DNA of 64,000 nt, taken from the NCBI GenBank assembly GCA_910584065.1, contig CAJTZN010000012.1, positions 12,281 through 76,280 on the forward strand, given 5' to 3'. Made by a program: the position numbers and the translations under genes. The stretch is from an uncultured Eubacterium sp. (GTDB lineage: Bacteria > Bacillota > Clostridia > Lachnospirales > Lachnospiraceae). This document shows positions 49,436 to 57,495 of the stretch, piece after piece (the first letter of the stretch is position 1; every line of letters begins with the position of its first letter). The notes beneath the pieces are model-generated. The model made no database searches. It had not been told where the DNA came from and was given only the letters and a program-made list of their open reading frames with translations.

Positions 49436-50743
49436 ATGGATTATACGACGCAGATGGATGCCGCGAGAAAAGGAATTTTCACGGAGGCGATGAAGCGGGT
49501 TTGTGAATATGAAAAAATGGATCAGCATACCCTGATGGATCTGGTGGCAAAGGGACAGGTCGCGATCCCGGCCAATAAAAACCACAAGTGCCTGAAGCCG
49601 TATGGCATCGGAAATAAGCTTCGGACGAAGATCAATGTCAATCTGGGAACGAGCCGCGACTGCCTCGATCTCGATGTGGAGATGGAGAAAGTAAAAACGG
49701 CTGTCGATATGGGAGCCGAGGCGATCATGGACCTCAGTTCGTACGGCGACACCCGCAAATTCAGGAGAAAGCTGACGGCAGAGTGCCCGGCGGTGATCGG
49801 TACGGTGCCGATTTACGACGCCGTTGTCTATTACAATAAGGCGTTAAAGGACATCACATCGGATGAGTGGATGGATGTCGTAAAGATGCACGCCGAGGAC
49901 GGCGTCGATTTTATGACGATTCACTGTGGGATCAACCGCGAGACCGCGGCCCGGTTTAAGCAGAACCTCCGCCATACGAACATCGTATCGCGGGGCGGTT
50001 CCATTATCTTTGCCTGGATGGAACTGACGGGAAATGAAAACCCATTTTACGAGCGCTATGACGAACTCCTGGACATATGTGAACAATACGACGTGACGAT
50101 CAGCCTCGGTGACGCCTGCCGCCCGGGAAGCATAGAGGATGCGGGCGATATTTCCCAGATTTCCGAACTGGTGGCTCTCGGGGAACTGACAGCGCGCGCC
50201 TGGGACCACAATGTACAGGTGATGATCGAGGGGCCGGGACATATGCCGCTCGACCAGATTCGCGCCAATATGGAGATCGAGCAGACCGTATGCAAGGGAG
50301 CGCCGTTTTATGTGCTCGGCCCTCTCGTTACCGATGTGGCGCCGGGATACGACCATATCACGAGTGCGATTGGCGGGGCGATCGCCGCTACCTATGGCGC
50401 TTCGTTCCTCTGTTATGTGACGCCGGCGGAACATCTCCGCCTGCCGACCGTTGAGGACGTGAAAGAGGGCATCGTTGCCTCGAAGATCGCGGCGCACGCC
50501 GCCGATGTGGCCAAGGGGATCCCGGGGGCGAAAGACTGGGATTACGAGATGAGTGAGGCGAGACGAAACCTCGACTGGGAAAAACAGTTCGAACTTGCCA
50601 TTGATCCGGAAAAAGCCCGCCGTTACCGCTCGGAGAGTACGCCGGAACGGGAAGATACGTGTACGATGTGCGGCAAAATGTGCGCCGTGCGCAACATCAA
50701 TAAAATACTGCGCGGGGAAAATGTAGACATCATGGAGGACTGA
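49436..50743 (+). CDS. thiC: Phosphomethylpyrimidine synthase ThiC
   Basis: Radical-SAM enzyme that turns aminoimidazole ribotide into the hydroxymethylpyrimidine phosphate half of thiamine. The 435 residues are the short clostridial form. Visible blocks are KINVNLGTSRD, DLSSYGDTRKFRR, GTVPIYDAV, DFMTIHCGI, SRGGSIIFAWM, SLGDACRPGSIEDA, EGPGHMPLDQI, LGPLVTDVAPGYDH and the C-terminal iron-sulfur cluster motif CTMCGKMC. GGAGG precedes ATG 49436. No other thiamine gene is adjacent and no THI-box leader is present, so its control differs from the usual riboswitch. Confidence 0.95.
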   Translation: MDYTTQMDAARKGIFTEAMKRVCEYEKMDQHTLMDLVAKGQVAIPANKNHKCLKPYGIGNKLRTKINVNLGTSRDCLDLDVEMEKVKTAVDMGAEAIMDLSSYGDTRKFRRKLTAECPAVIGTVPIYDAVVYYNKALKDITSDEWMDVVKMHAEDGVDFMTIHCGINRETAARFKQNLRHTNIVSRGGSIIFAWMELTGNENPFYERYDELLDICEQYDVTISLGDACRPGSIEDAGDISQISELVALGELTARAWDHNVQVMIEGPGHMPLDQIRANMEIEQTVCKGAPFYVLGPLVTDVAPGYDHITSAIGGAIAATYGASFLCYVTPAEHLRLPTVEDVKEGIVASKIAAHAADVAKGIPGAKDWDYEMSEARRNLDWEKQFELAIDPEKARRYRSESTPEREDTCTMCGKMCAVRNINKILRGENVDIMED

Positions 50744-50828
50744 CCCTCCAATGAAAGAATAACTACGGCCTGTCTTGCATAAGTTTAAAGGACAACAACT
50801 TTTGGCTTGTGCAAGGGAGGCTGTTTTT

Positions 50829-52781
50829 GTGAAAAGAGGGAAGACATTTTTTCTGGTGCTGGCGGCGATCGCCTGTGTGGCAGCGGCGGTGTGGCTGTTC
50901 CAGTCATGGAGAGATGAACAGGATATAACAGGAAATATGGAACTGTCAAACGTTTATGTTGTAAAAGAAACAGGCGACAGGCTGACAGTCCATTCGCAGG
51001 AAGGGAAATTGGAATTCGGGGTGAAATCCGATCTCGAGGAAACGGCATACAAAGGGATGGCAGATCTGGTGATCGAGAAGCAGCAGGTGAAAAAACTCGT
51101 GTGTAAGCCGGATGTCATTTCCGGCCGGATCCTTGCGATCGGCGACACCTTTTTAGATTTGGAAAATTATGGACAAATCCCGCTCGCCGAACATACCGGC
51201 TGCTTTTCCGTGGGAGCGCAAATAACGCCGTCATCTCGTGACAATCTGTTTGTCGGTCAGGCAGACGTCACATTTTCAGTGGCGGAAGGAAAAATCTGCG
51301 GTATCCTGCTGCCAGAAGAAAAGACAGCCGCAGCCGAAACAATGCCGGGAGAAGTCCTGCTATCCCAGGAAACAACCTCCCCGAACGGCAGCGGTACGCC
51401 AAAAGGATCCGCGGGCGAACTCGGCACCAATGGCATGATCCGCGTCATTTTGAAAACAGACGGGTACGCTGCCTATGAGCACGCCGAAGTCAAACTGCGG
51501 GGAACGAAAAAAATCTATGTCAAGCGCGGAAAACAGGAGACGGAAGTACAGCCCGGCGAGGAAGTTTCCTTTACGCCCGACTCGATGAAAGAAAAAAGGG
51601 TGAGCATCCGCAGCGAAGAGGGCGGGCGCATCGAGATATCGTCGCTCAACCGCAGCTGCGGCAAGCCGCTGTACCGGGGAACACTGGAAGTCGTAAAGGC
51701 CGAGTCCGGCCTGAACCTCATCAACGAACTCCCGCTGGAGGAATACCTGTACGGCGTGATCCCCAGTGAAATGCCGGCGGAATATGAAAAGGAAGCGCTG
51801 AAAGCACAGGCCGTCTGCGCCCGGAGCTACGCGGCGAAGCACATTAAAAACAACCGTTTAAAGCAGCTCGGCGCCCACGTGGACGACAGCGTTTCCTATC
51901 AGGTTTATAACAATACCCGCGAAGACGAGCGGTGTAACCAGGCGGTTGACGAGACGAAAGGGATGCTCGCCTATCACGACGGAGCGATCGCGTCCACCTA
52001 TTTCTTTTCCACGTCATGCGGAGTGACCGCCTCGGTCCACGATGTGGGATTTAGCAGTAAAAAAATCCCCTATTTGTGCGGAAAACTGCAGGAACAGACG
52101 GCCGACGCCGCAGCCGTTGAACGGGCCCAATTAGTATCCGAAACATTTGGCAACGAAGACCTCTTCCGCAAATTTTTAGACGAAGACCGCAACGTCCTGG
52201 AAAAAACCGAGCCCTGGTACCGCTGGCGCACGACGATCTCCATCGGTGATATGGAGAACAACATCAACGAAAAAATCGCGGCCCGCTGCCAGGCCTCCCC
52301 CGAAAACATACTCGTACGCCAGGCCGACGGCACATACGCGAGCGAGCCGATCAATAACATCGGCAAACTAAAACGTGTGCGCATCAAAAAGCGCGGTAGC
52401 GGCGGCGTAGTCAAAACCGCGCTCATCGTCGGCACAGAAAAAACCGTAAAAGTACGCACCGAATACAATATCCGCCTGCTGCTGTTCAATGAAAACGCGA
52501 TCGTGACAAAAAACGACGGAAAAAACGTATCCGGAATGAACATGCTCCCCAGCGGCTTCTTCATCCTGAACAGCTCTGGAAGCACCACTGGCACCTCTGG
52601 TACCAATGGCACCTCCGGTGCCCAAGGCGCCTCTGGCGCCTACGAAATCCGCGGCGGCGGTTTCGGCCACGGTACAGGCCTGAGCCAGACCGGTGCGAAC
52701 GAGCTGGCCCAAGCGGGAAAAAACTACGAAGAAATCATCCACTATTATTTCGAAGGAGTGGAAATCCGCCCCCTCCTGTGA
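50829..52781 (+). CDS. Membrane-anchored SpoIID/LytB-domain protein
   Basis: 650 residues. The N-terminal anchor (FFLVLAAIACVAAAVWLF) is followed by about 180 beta-rich residues. A SpoIID domain begins near residue 290 with LPLEEYLYGVIPSEMPAEY and ALKAQAVCARSYA and continues to GFGHGTGLSQTGANELA near the end. SpoIID of sporulating bacteria is a lytic transglycosylase acting on denuded glycan strands during engulfment, but many paralogues are vegetative. A Ser/Gly/Thr repeat (GSTTGTSGTNGTSGAQ) interrupts the domain near residue 595. I chose GTG 50829 because GGGAGG ends 8 bases upstream; TTG 50775 is the longer alternative. The last 37 bases overlap the convergent YihY gene. Its 3' half is notably C-rich and G-poor. 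Confidence 0.85.
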   Translation: MKRGKTFFLVLAAIACVAAAVWLFQSWRDEQDITGNMELSNVYVVKETGDRLTVHSQEGKLEFGVKSDLEETAYKGMADLVIEKQQVKKLVCKPDVISGRILAIGDTFLDLENYGQIPLAEHTGCFSVGAQITPSSRDNLFVGQADVTFSVAEGKICGILLPEEKTAAAETMPGEVLLSQETTSPNGSGTPKGSAGELGTNGMIRVILKTDGYAAYEHAEVKLRGTKKIYVKRGKQETEVQPGEEVSFTPDSMKEKRVSIRSEEGGRIEISSLNRSCGKPLYRGTLEVVKAESGLNLINELPLEEYLYGVIPSEMPAEYEKEALKAQAVCARSYAAKHIKNNRLKQLGAHVDDSVSYQVYNNTREDERCNQAVDETKGMLAYHDGAIASTYFFSTSCGVTASVHDVGFSSKKIPYLCGKLQEQTADAAAVERAQLVSETFGNEDLFRKFLDEDRNVLEKTEPWYRWRTTISIGDMENNINEKIAARCQASPENILVRQADGTYASEPINNIGKLKRVRIKKRGSGGVVKTALIVGTEKTVKVRTEYNIRLLLFNENAIVTKNDGKNVSGMNMLPSGFFILNSSGSTTGTSGTNGTSGAQGASGAYEIRGGGFGHGTGLSQTGANELAQAGKNYEEIIHYYFEGVEIRPLL

Positions 52782-53605
52782 AACAAAACATTCCCTTCAC
52801 TGAGATACCGATTGATAAGAGCACCAAAAAATAAAATATCCATACAAATATACATCCAGAGCATAAACAAAACAATATAAGTCAAACTGCCATACACCGA
52901 GGAAAAGTTGGAAAAATAATCCACATACACTGAAAATAAATAACTGAACAAAATCCACAAAACAGCGGTAAACAAAGCGCCCGGAACCTCTTCCTTCGCA
53001 TTTGGCTTCCGGTCCGGAATAAACATATACAAAAGTAAAAAGAACAGAAAAAAGATACCAAACCCCAAAATCGACCGCAGGGAAAAAATCCCGATAAACA
53101 GTGGCGCCTCAATGGAAAAAAAGGAATCCACCGCCAACAGGATCTTATTACCATAAACCAACACGATCAGCGAAAGCATCAAAATTCCGGCAAAAGCCAG
53201 CGTATACAAAAGCGAAGACAGCCTGTTCACCACCCAGTTCCTCTGATTTTTCACCTGATAGATCTTATCCAGCCCATACGTGATCCCCATAAATCCTTTC
53301 GACCCCGACCAAAGTGTCGTAATAACCGTGATCGAAAGGATCGTCCCCGACGACTGGTGATAAGCCTCCTGGATCCAGGCCTCCAAAACGCCGCGGATCC
53401 CCTCCGGCACAACCGCCTCCAGCAGCATAATAATATTCTCCTCCGTCAACGGCGTATACCTCAACAACGTAAAAAAGAACATAACAAACGGAAAAAACGA
53501 AACCATAACGAAAAACACCACATGCGCCGCATGCACCGACAAAGTATTCTCCCCAAACCTCCGAATAAACCACTGCACCACATCCCGCAACCGTCTCACA
53601 ACCAT
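52745..53605 (-). CDS. YihY/BrkB family membrane protein
   Basis: 286 residues with about six to seven hydrophobic helices. Family features are the N-terminal VHAAHVVFFVMVSFFPFVMF, ITTLWSGSKGFMGITYGLDKIY and the C-terminal SSVYGSLTYIVLFMLWMYIC. The family was once called RNase BN or BrkB. Its function is unknown and transport has been suggested. The gene converges with and overlaps the SpoIID-domain gene by 37 bases. The + strand is exceptionally poor in G here, so the coding strand is G/T-rich. Confidence 0.88.
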   Translation of the reverse strand: MVVRRLRDVVQWFIRRFGENTLSVHAAHVVFFVMVSFFPFVMFFFTLLRYTPLTEENIIMLLEAVVPEGIRGVLEAWIQEAYHQSSGTILSITVITTLWSGSKGFMGITYGLDKIYQVKNQRNWVVNRLSSLLYTLAFAGILMLSLIVLVYGNKILLAVDSFFSIEAPLFIGIFSLRSILGFGIFFLFFLLLYMFIPDRKPNAKEEVPGALFTAVLWILFSYLFSVYVDYFSNFSSVYGSLTYIVLFMLWMYICMDILFFGALINRYLSEGNVLFHRRGRISTPSK

Positions 53606-53883
53606 TCCCCGCCTCTCCTGATCTACTTATAAATAATATATACAATTCCGCCCAAAAAATCAGACCAGAAAATTTCATTTCAGAAATTCACCAGCCCACA
53701 CTCGTCATCACAGACACCATATCACAATCTCCCCCCAAATGCAACCCCTCTCTAAGCCCCCCTCCCCTCCAAAAGATATTCCCTCCCCCCAAAAAATTTA
53801 CTCAATCCCTTCAAAAAAGAAAATAAGCCCCCCCGAGTTGACAGTTCCCCGCCTCATGCGGCCCCCTTTTCTGCCAACTCCCC
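53606..53883. other. Gene-free stretch, pyrimidine- and A-rich on the + strand
   Basis: No ORF with a ribosome site. From about 53690 the + strand is strongly C-rich with several C runs. It includes the leader of the YihY gene and the terminator of the subtilase gene. Confidence 0.7.
53835..53880 (-). terminator. Possible terminator of the subtilase gene
   Basis: On the minus strand GAGTTGGCAG pairs with CTGTCAACTC (one mismatch) just after the stop codon, with an inner GCCGC/GCGG pairing. A T-rich stretch lies about 10-25 bases further on. Confidence 0.5.
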
Positions 53884-56265
53884 CTACCCAATTTTGAATC
53901 GAATCCCCCCCTTCTTCCCACTCCCATCCGTCGCCGTCGCCGTAATCTTCACCGTATGCCCGCGCCCTTTCTTTTTAGCTGTCACCACCCCTTTTTTCGA
54001 AACCGTCGCCCATTTTTTCTTAGACGATTTCCACTTCACCTTCTTATTCGTCGCATTTGACGGCGAAACAACTGCTTTCAGCTTCCTCTTCTTTCCAACT
54101 TTTAAAGTCTTTTTCGACCCCTTGACCGTGATTTTCTTCACAGCCGTCTTTTTCGAAACCGTGCGCGGTTTCTCTGTAGGTGTCGAAGTAGAAGGCGGCA
54201 CCAGCGAAACAGGGGTGTCGGCAACGGGCACGTAGGTATCCATTTTCCTAAGATCGAGCACTCCGCCCGTCGCACATTTTTCAGCTATTTCCGGCACGTA
54301 ACGCGTGCAGGTCAGAAGCCGCTGCCTGCGGTTTTTGGCGCTGTCGTCCGGGTAGATTTCCGCGAGCAGTCCGACCGCCCCGGCCACCATCGGCGCGGCC
54401 ATTGATGTACCGGACGCGGTATCGTATTTGCCGAACAGGGAAACGTCCGGATCAGCCACCGAAATGCCGATGTCGTCCAAACGATATGTCCTCGTTTCCG
54501 TCACCATCCCGTCTACTTCCAGCCCGATGATTTTGAAATAGGTTCGTCCGTCCGGCGTTTTATAAAACCGGTTTGAGTCGTCTCCCACATTCCCCTTCGA
54601 GCGCTTATTGATATGATCCCATGAAAATAACCCATCCGAGTCGGTCGTGCCGAGATACATGGAAACATAATAGGTATCTGACATATCAAGGTGCAGGTCG
54701 GTAACATCCAGATAGAGATAAGTCAGTTTACTGTTATGAAACGTCGGTTTTCCAAAATCAATCGTCCAGGTGAGGCTGCCCGAGCCGGGATTGGAGCGGA
54801 AATCAAAAGATGTATCGCGCGTGGTCGTGGAACTGATTGTGGATAAGCCGAGTTCACTTTCGGTATACAGCCTTTTTGTATCGGTATCATCGTCAAACGG
54901 CAGGAAAGAGGCCGTCAGCTGCGTTTCCGTTTTGGCGGGGTAAATGCCCGGGGAATAAACTTCCTCGGGATAAGTGGATAAAATGTTTTCGCCGGGGGCA
55001 AACAGATCCACATCCTTTTTTCCATAATCGGAAAAGTCAGACGGCCTGTCGTTTGTATCGGATGAGCCCGTTGTTATAATATAATTGCGGTTTTCACCAT
55101 AACCGCCCGCGTACAGGTCATATGGACAGGAAAGAGGAAGCATCCGGTCGTGGTTCGTCCCCTCGTTTCCAGAGGCAAATATAAAGAGAACGCCCATCTT
55201 TCCAATCCGGTCAATGAGCGCAGGCAGCGTGGATCCGGAGTTTCCGCCGCCCCAGGAGCAGTTGACGGCGACGATATTAACGCCGGCAGTTTTCGCCTGT
55301 ACGATATAATTCATCGCCTTGACGATGGTAGAGTTGCTCGTCTTTCCTTCGTCGTCAAATATTTTCAGAGCCATCAGTCTGGCGTCGGATATGCCGATTA
55401 TTCCTTTTTCATTACCGGAAACGGCTGCGATCGTACCGGCACAGTGGGTGCCGTGTCCCAGGGAATCCCGGCAGTCGGGTGTGCCGTCCGTGAAATCGTA
55501 TCCGTGGATTCCAGGAAGCGTAATATCGGAATTCACCCACATATGTCCGGCCAGATCCTCGTGATCATAGTCGATCCCGGTGTCCATAACGGCCACGACG
55601 GGCGTTCCGGTCTTTGTTTTACCTTGTGCGGCGGAAAAGGAGATGCCGGTACTTGAGCCAGAAAAGGAACCGCCGCCATCCAGATGCCATTGTTCTTTTT
55701 CATACGGGTCGTTGGAGATCGAACTCAGATGCTGTTCGTAGTCCGGTTCGACCTGAAGCACATAGGCGTTTCGCTCCAGCTTTTGCATCAGTTCTTCGGT
55801 CGAATAGACATCAGAAGAAACTTCGGATATGTATAATGTCTTATCTGAGAGGAATTCCTGCTGCGCATCCGTAGAAGCAAGCGCACCGGCTTCGCCGAAG
55901 TCATAAGATTCTTCAATCGAGATTTGGGAATCAAAGGAAGCTTTTCCTTTTTTGGTAAGTGAAGTTTTGTCCGGGGCGGCAAGGGTGACGAGAACAGTGC
56001 CCTCTTCATATTCGTCATCTGTAGTACCACCGTCGGCTGAACTGCCATCGGCTGAATTGCCGTTAGCTGAACTACCGTCGGCTGAACTACCGTCGGCTGA
56101 ATTGCCGTCGGCTGAATTGCCGTCGGCTGGACTGCCGTCGGCTGGACTGCCGTCGCTGCCGTACACGGTCTGGCTGGCTGCACCCGCCCGCGCGGATTCC
56201 TGCGGGAACAGGCTGCAAAACAGGAAAAGGAATGCCAATGTTAGGGAAAATAGTCTTTTTTTCAT
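53884..56265 (-). CDS. Secreted S8 subtilisin-like protease with an inserted domain and a C-terminal Big2 module
   Basis: 793 residues. A signal peptide (LFSLTLAFLFLFCSLF) is followed by pentapeptide repeats of SADGN type (about 36-80) and an inhibitor-like propeptide region. The catalytic domain has Asp 228 (VVAVMDTGID), His 271 (GHGTHCAGT), the oxyanion Asn 367 (ASGNEG) and Ser 621 (GTSMAAP). Between LFAPGENILSTYPEE and DTASGTSMAAP, normally about 20 residues apart, lie about 170 extra beta-rich residues (435-610). A basic Big2 domain (SNATNKKVKWKSSKKKWATV) ends the protein. All catalytic residues are present, so it should be active outside the cell or on the surface. GGAGGT precedes the ATG at 56265. 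Confidence 0.9.
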   Translation of the reverse strand: MKKRLFSLTLAFLFLFCSLFPQESARAGAASQTVYGSDGSPADGSPADGNSADGNSADGSSADGSSANGNSADGSSADGGTTDDEYEEGTVLVTLAAPDKTSLTKKGKASFDSQISIEESYDFGEAGALASTDAQQEFLSDKTLYISEVSSDVYSTEELMQKLERNAYVLQVEPDYEQHLSSISNDPYEKEQWHLDGGGSFSGSSTGISFSAAQGKTKTGTPVVAVMDTGIDYDHEDLAGHMWVNSDITLPGIHGYDFTDGTPDCRDSLGHGTHCAGTIAAVSGNEKGIIGISDARLMALKIFDDEGKTSNSTIVKAMNYIVQAKTAGVNIVAVNCSWGGGNSGSTLPALIDRIGKMGVLFIFASGNEGTNHDRMLPLSCPYDLYAGGYGENRNYIITTGSSDTNDRPSDFSDYGKKDVDLFAPGENILSTYPEEVYSPGIYPAKTETQLTASFLPFDDDTDTKRLYTESELGLSTISSTTTRDTSFDFRSNPGSGSLTWTIDFGKPTFHNSKLTYLYLDVTDLHLDMSDTYYVSMYLGTTDSDGLFSWDHINKRSKGNVGDDSNRFYKTPDGRTYFKIIGLEVDGMVTETRTYRLDDIGISVADPDVSLFGKYDTASGTSMAAPMVAGAVGLLAEIYPDDSAKNRRQRLLTCTRYVPEIAEKCATGGVLDLRKMDTYVPVADTPVSLVPPSTSTPTEKPRTVSKKTAVKKITVKGSKKTLKVGKKRKLKAVVSPSNATNKKVKWKSSKKKWATVSKKGVVTAKKKGRGHTVKITATATDGSGKKGGIRFKIG
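56031..56160 (-). repeat. 15-bp coding tandem repeat in the subtilase N-terminus
   Basis: About eight copies of a unit reading CCGTCGGCTGAATTG on the + strand encode pentapeptides such as SADGN, SADGS and SPADG on the minus strand. The copies differ at one to three positions. Confidence 0.9.
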
Positions 56266-56316
56266 GGAATACCTCCAAAAATTTAGTTCAATTTTTACAA
56301 AATCACAATTTATTTA

Positions 56317-56345
56317 TTGTATTATTTTCTTATAGCTGTTATTAT
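56317..56345 (+). promoter_or_regulatory. Possible promoter of the degenerate HD-GYP gene
   Basis: TTGTAT, a 17-base spacer, then TATTAT in an A/T-rich divergent intergenic region shared with the subtilase gene. Confidence 0.4.
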
Positions 56346-56391
56346 TATAGTAGTGTATAAGTGTGTCTAAAAAGTGAAAGGAGATAAGAAA

Positions 56392-57471
56392 ATGCTTTTT
56401 GTAAAAGTTGATGAACTCAAGCCGGGTATGCGTTTGGGGAAACCGATTTACAATAAAAATGGTGTGTTGTTATATGACCGTGATACGAAGCTGACGATGC
56501 AGGCGATTTACGGGATACGTAATTTTGGACTGATGGGATTGTATATACTGGAGCCCGCGGAACCCCTTCCGCCGATGACGGAAGATGATATAAATTTCGA
56601 GAGGTTTCAGACGATGGCGGTGTTCAGCATCCGGGAGGATCTGGATCTGATCGCGTCGGGAAAGAAGGATAAAGGCCTTGACTGGCTGTGCAGTCTCATA
56701 TTGAAAAATTACGCAAATCATTCGGCAAAGATTAACTTTGTGCAGAGTCTGCGGAGCAGCGACGATTTTGTGTACAAGCACAGCATTAACGTGGCGCTTC
56801 TAGCGGCGATCATTGCCGGCAAGATGAAACTGCCGCTCGGCCGGATCAACTCGATCGTAAAAGCAGGACTTCTCCATGAGTGCGGAGGGGTGAAGGTGAA
56901 ACAGTCGATAAATTCCGAAAGTGAACAGGATACGAGTGAACTTGTCCGGGTCAATACGCGGGAGATTTTGAAGAGCCATGCGGATATGGAGGAAAATGTT
57001 GTGCTGATGGTCGAGCACATGCAGGCGCTCTGCTCAGACAGCGCATCGAAAGAGGCGAAGGAAGCGGCCCGCGCAAACCAGGGGGCTACGATCCTGTACG
57101 TGGCAGATGCCTACGATCGCCTGACGGCGATGAAATCTTATGAGGAACCGACGAGTGAAGTGAAAGCGCTCCGCATTTTGATCGAAGAGGAGGATAAATA
57201 TGATCCGGAAGTGGTACGCGCGCTTACAAGAGGGATCAACGTTCTCTATCCGGGTGTGTGCGTCGAACTTACGGGGCATGTAAAGGGGCTTGTGATCATT
57301 GAAAACGAGTCAGACATTTTTAAACCGTGGGTTTTGAGCTTCCGGGATAACAAGCTGTATGATCTGTCGAATGAGAAGGAGGGTGAAGGTCTGGAATTGG
57401 TAGATATCATGAAAACGATGGATAACCGAATCAAACTTGACCCGGATCTCTTAAAGGAGTATACTAAGTAA
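56392..57471 (+). CDS. Degenerate HD-GYP domain protein
   Basis: 359 residues. The N-terminus (VKVDELKPGMRLGKPIYNKN, VLLYDRDTKLT) is the DUF3391-like leader typical of HD-GYP proteins. The HD region has YKHSINVALLAAIIAGKM (His about 130), but the metal-binding HD pair is replaced by His-Glu in GLLHECGGVKV. The HHExxDGxGYP region is replaced by VEHMQALC, with no Gly-Tyr-Pro. ADAYDRLTAMKSY is retained. Cyclic di-GMP hydrolysis is therefore doubtful and a binding or scaffold role is more likely. AAAGGAG ends 8 bases before ATG 56392. ileS follows after 24 bases, suggesting co-transcription. Confidence 0.85.
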   Translation: MLFVKVDELKPGMRLGKPIYNKNGVLLYDRDTKLTMQAIYGIRNFGLMGLYILEPAEPLPPMTEDDINFERFQTMAVFSIREDLDLIASGKKDKGLDWLCSLILKNYANHSAKINFVQSLRSSDDFVYKHSINVALLAAIIAGKMKLPLGRINSIVKAGLLHECGGVKVKQSINSESEQDTSELVRVNTREILKSHADMEENVVLMVEHMQALCSDSASKEAKEAARANQGATILYVADAYDRLTAMKSYEEPTSEVKALRILIEEEDKYDPEVVRALTRGINVLYPGVCVELTGHVKGLVIIENESDIFKPWVLSFRDNKLYDLSNEKEGEGLELVDIMKTMDNRIKLDPDLLKEYTK

Positions 57472-57495
57472 AATCGTGTAGAGCGGAGGTAAAAT

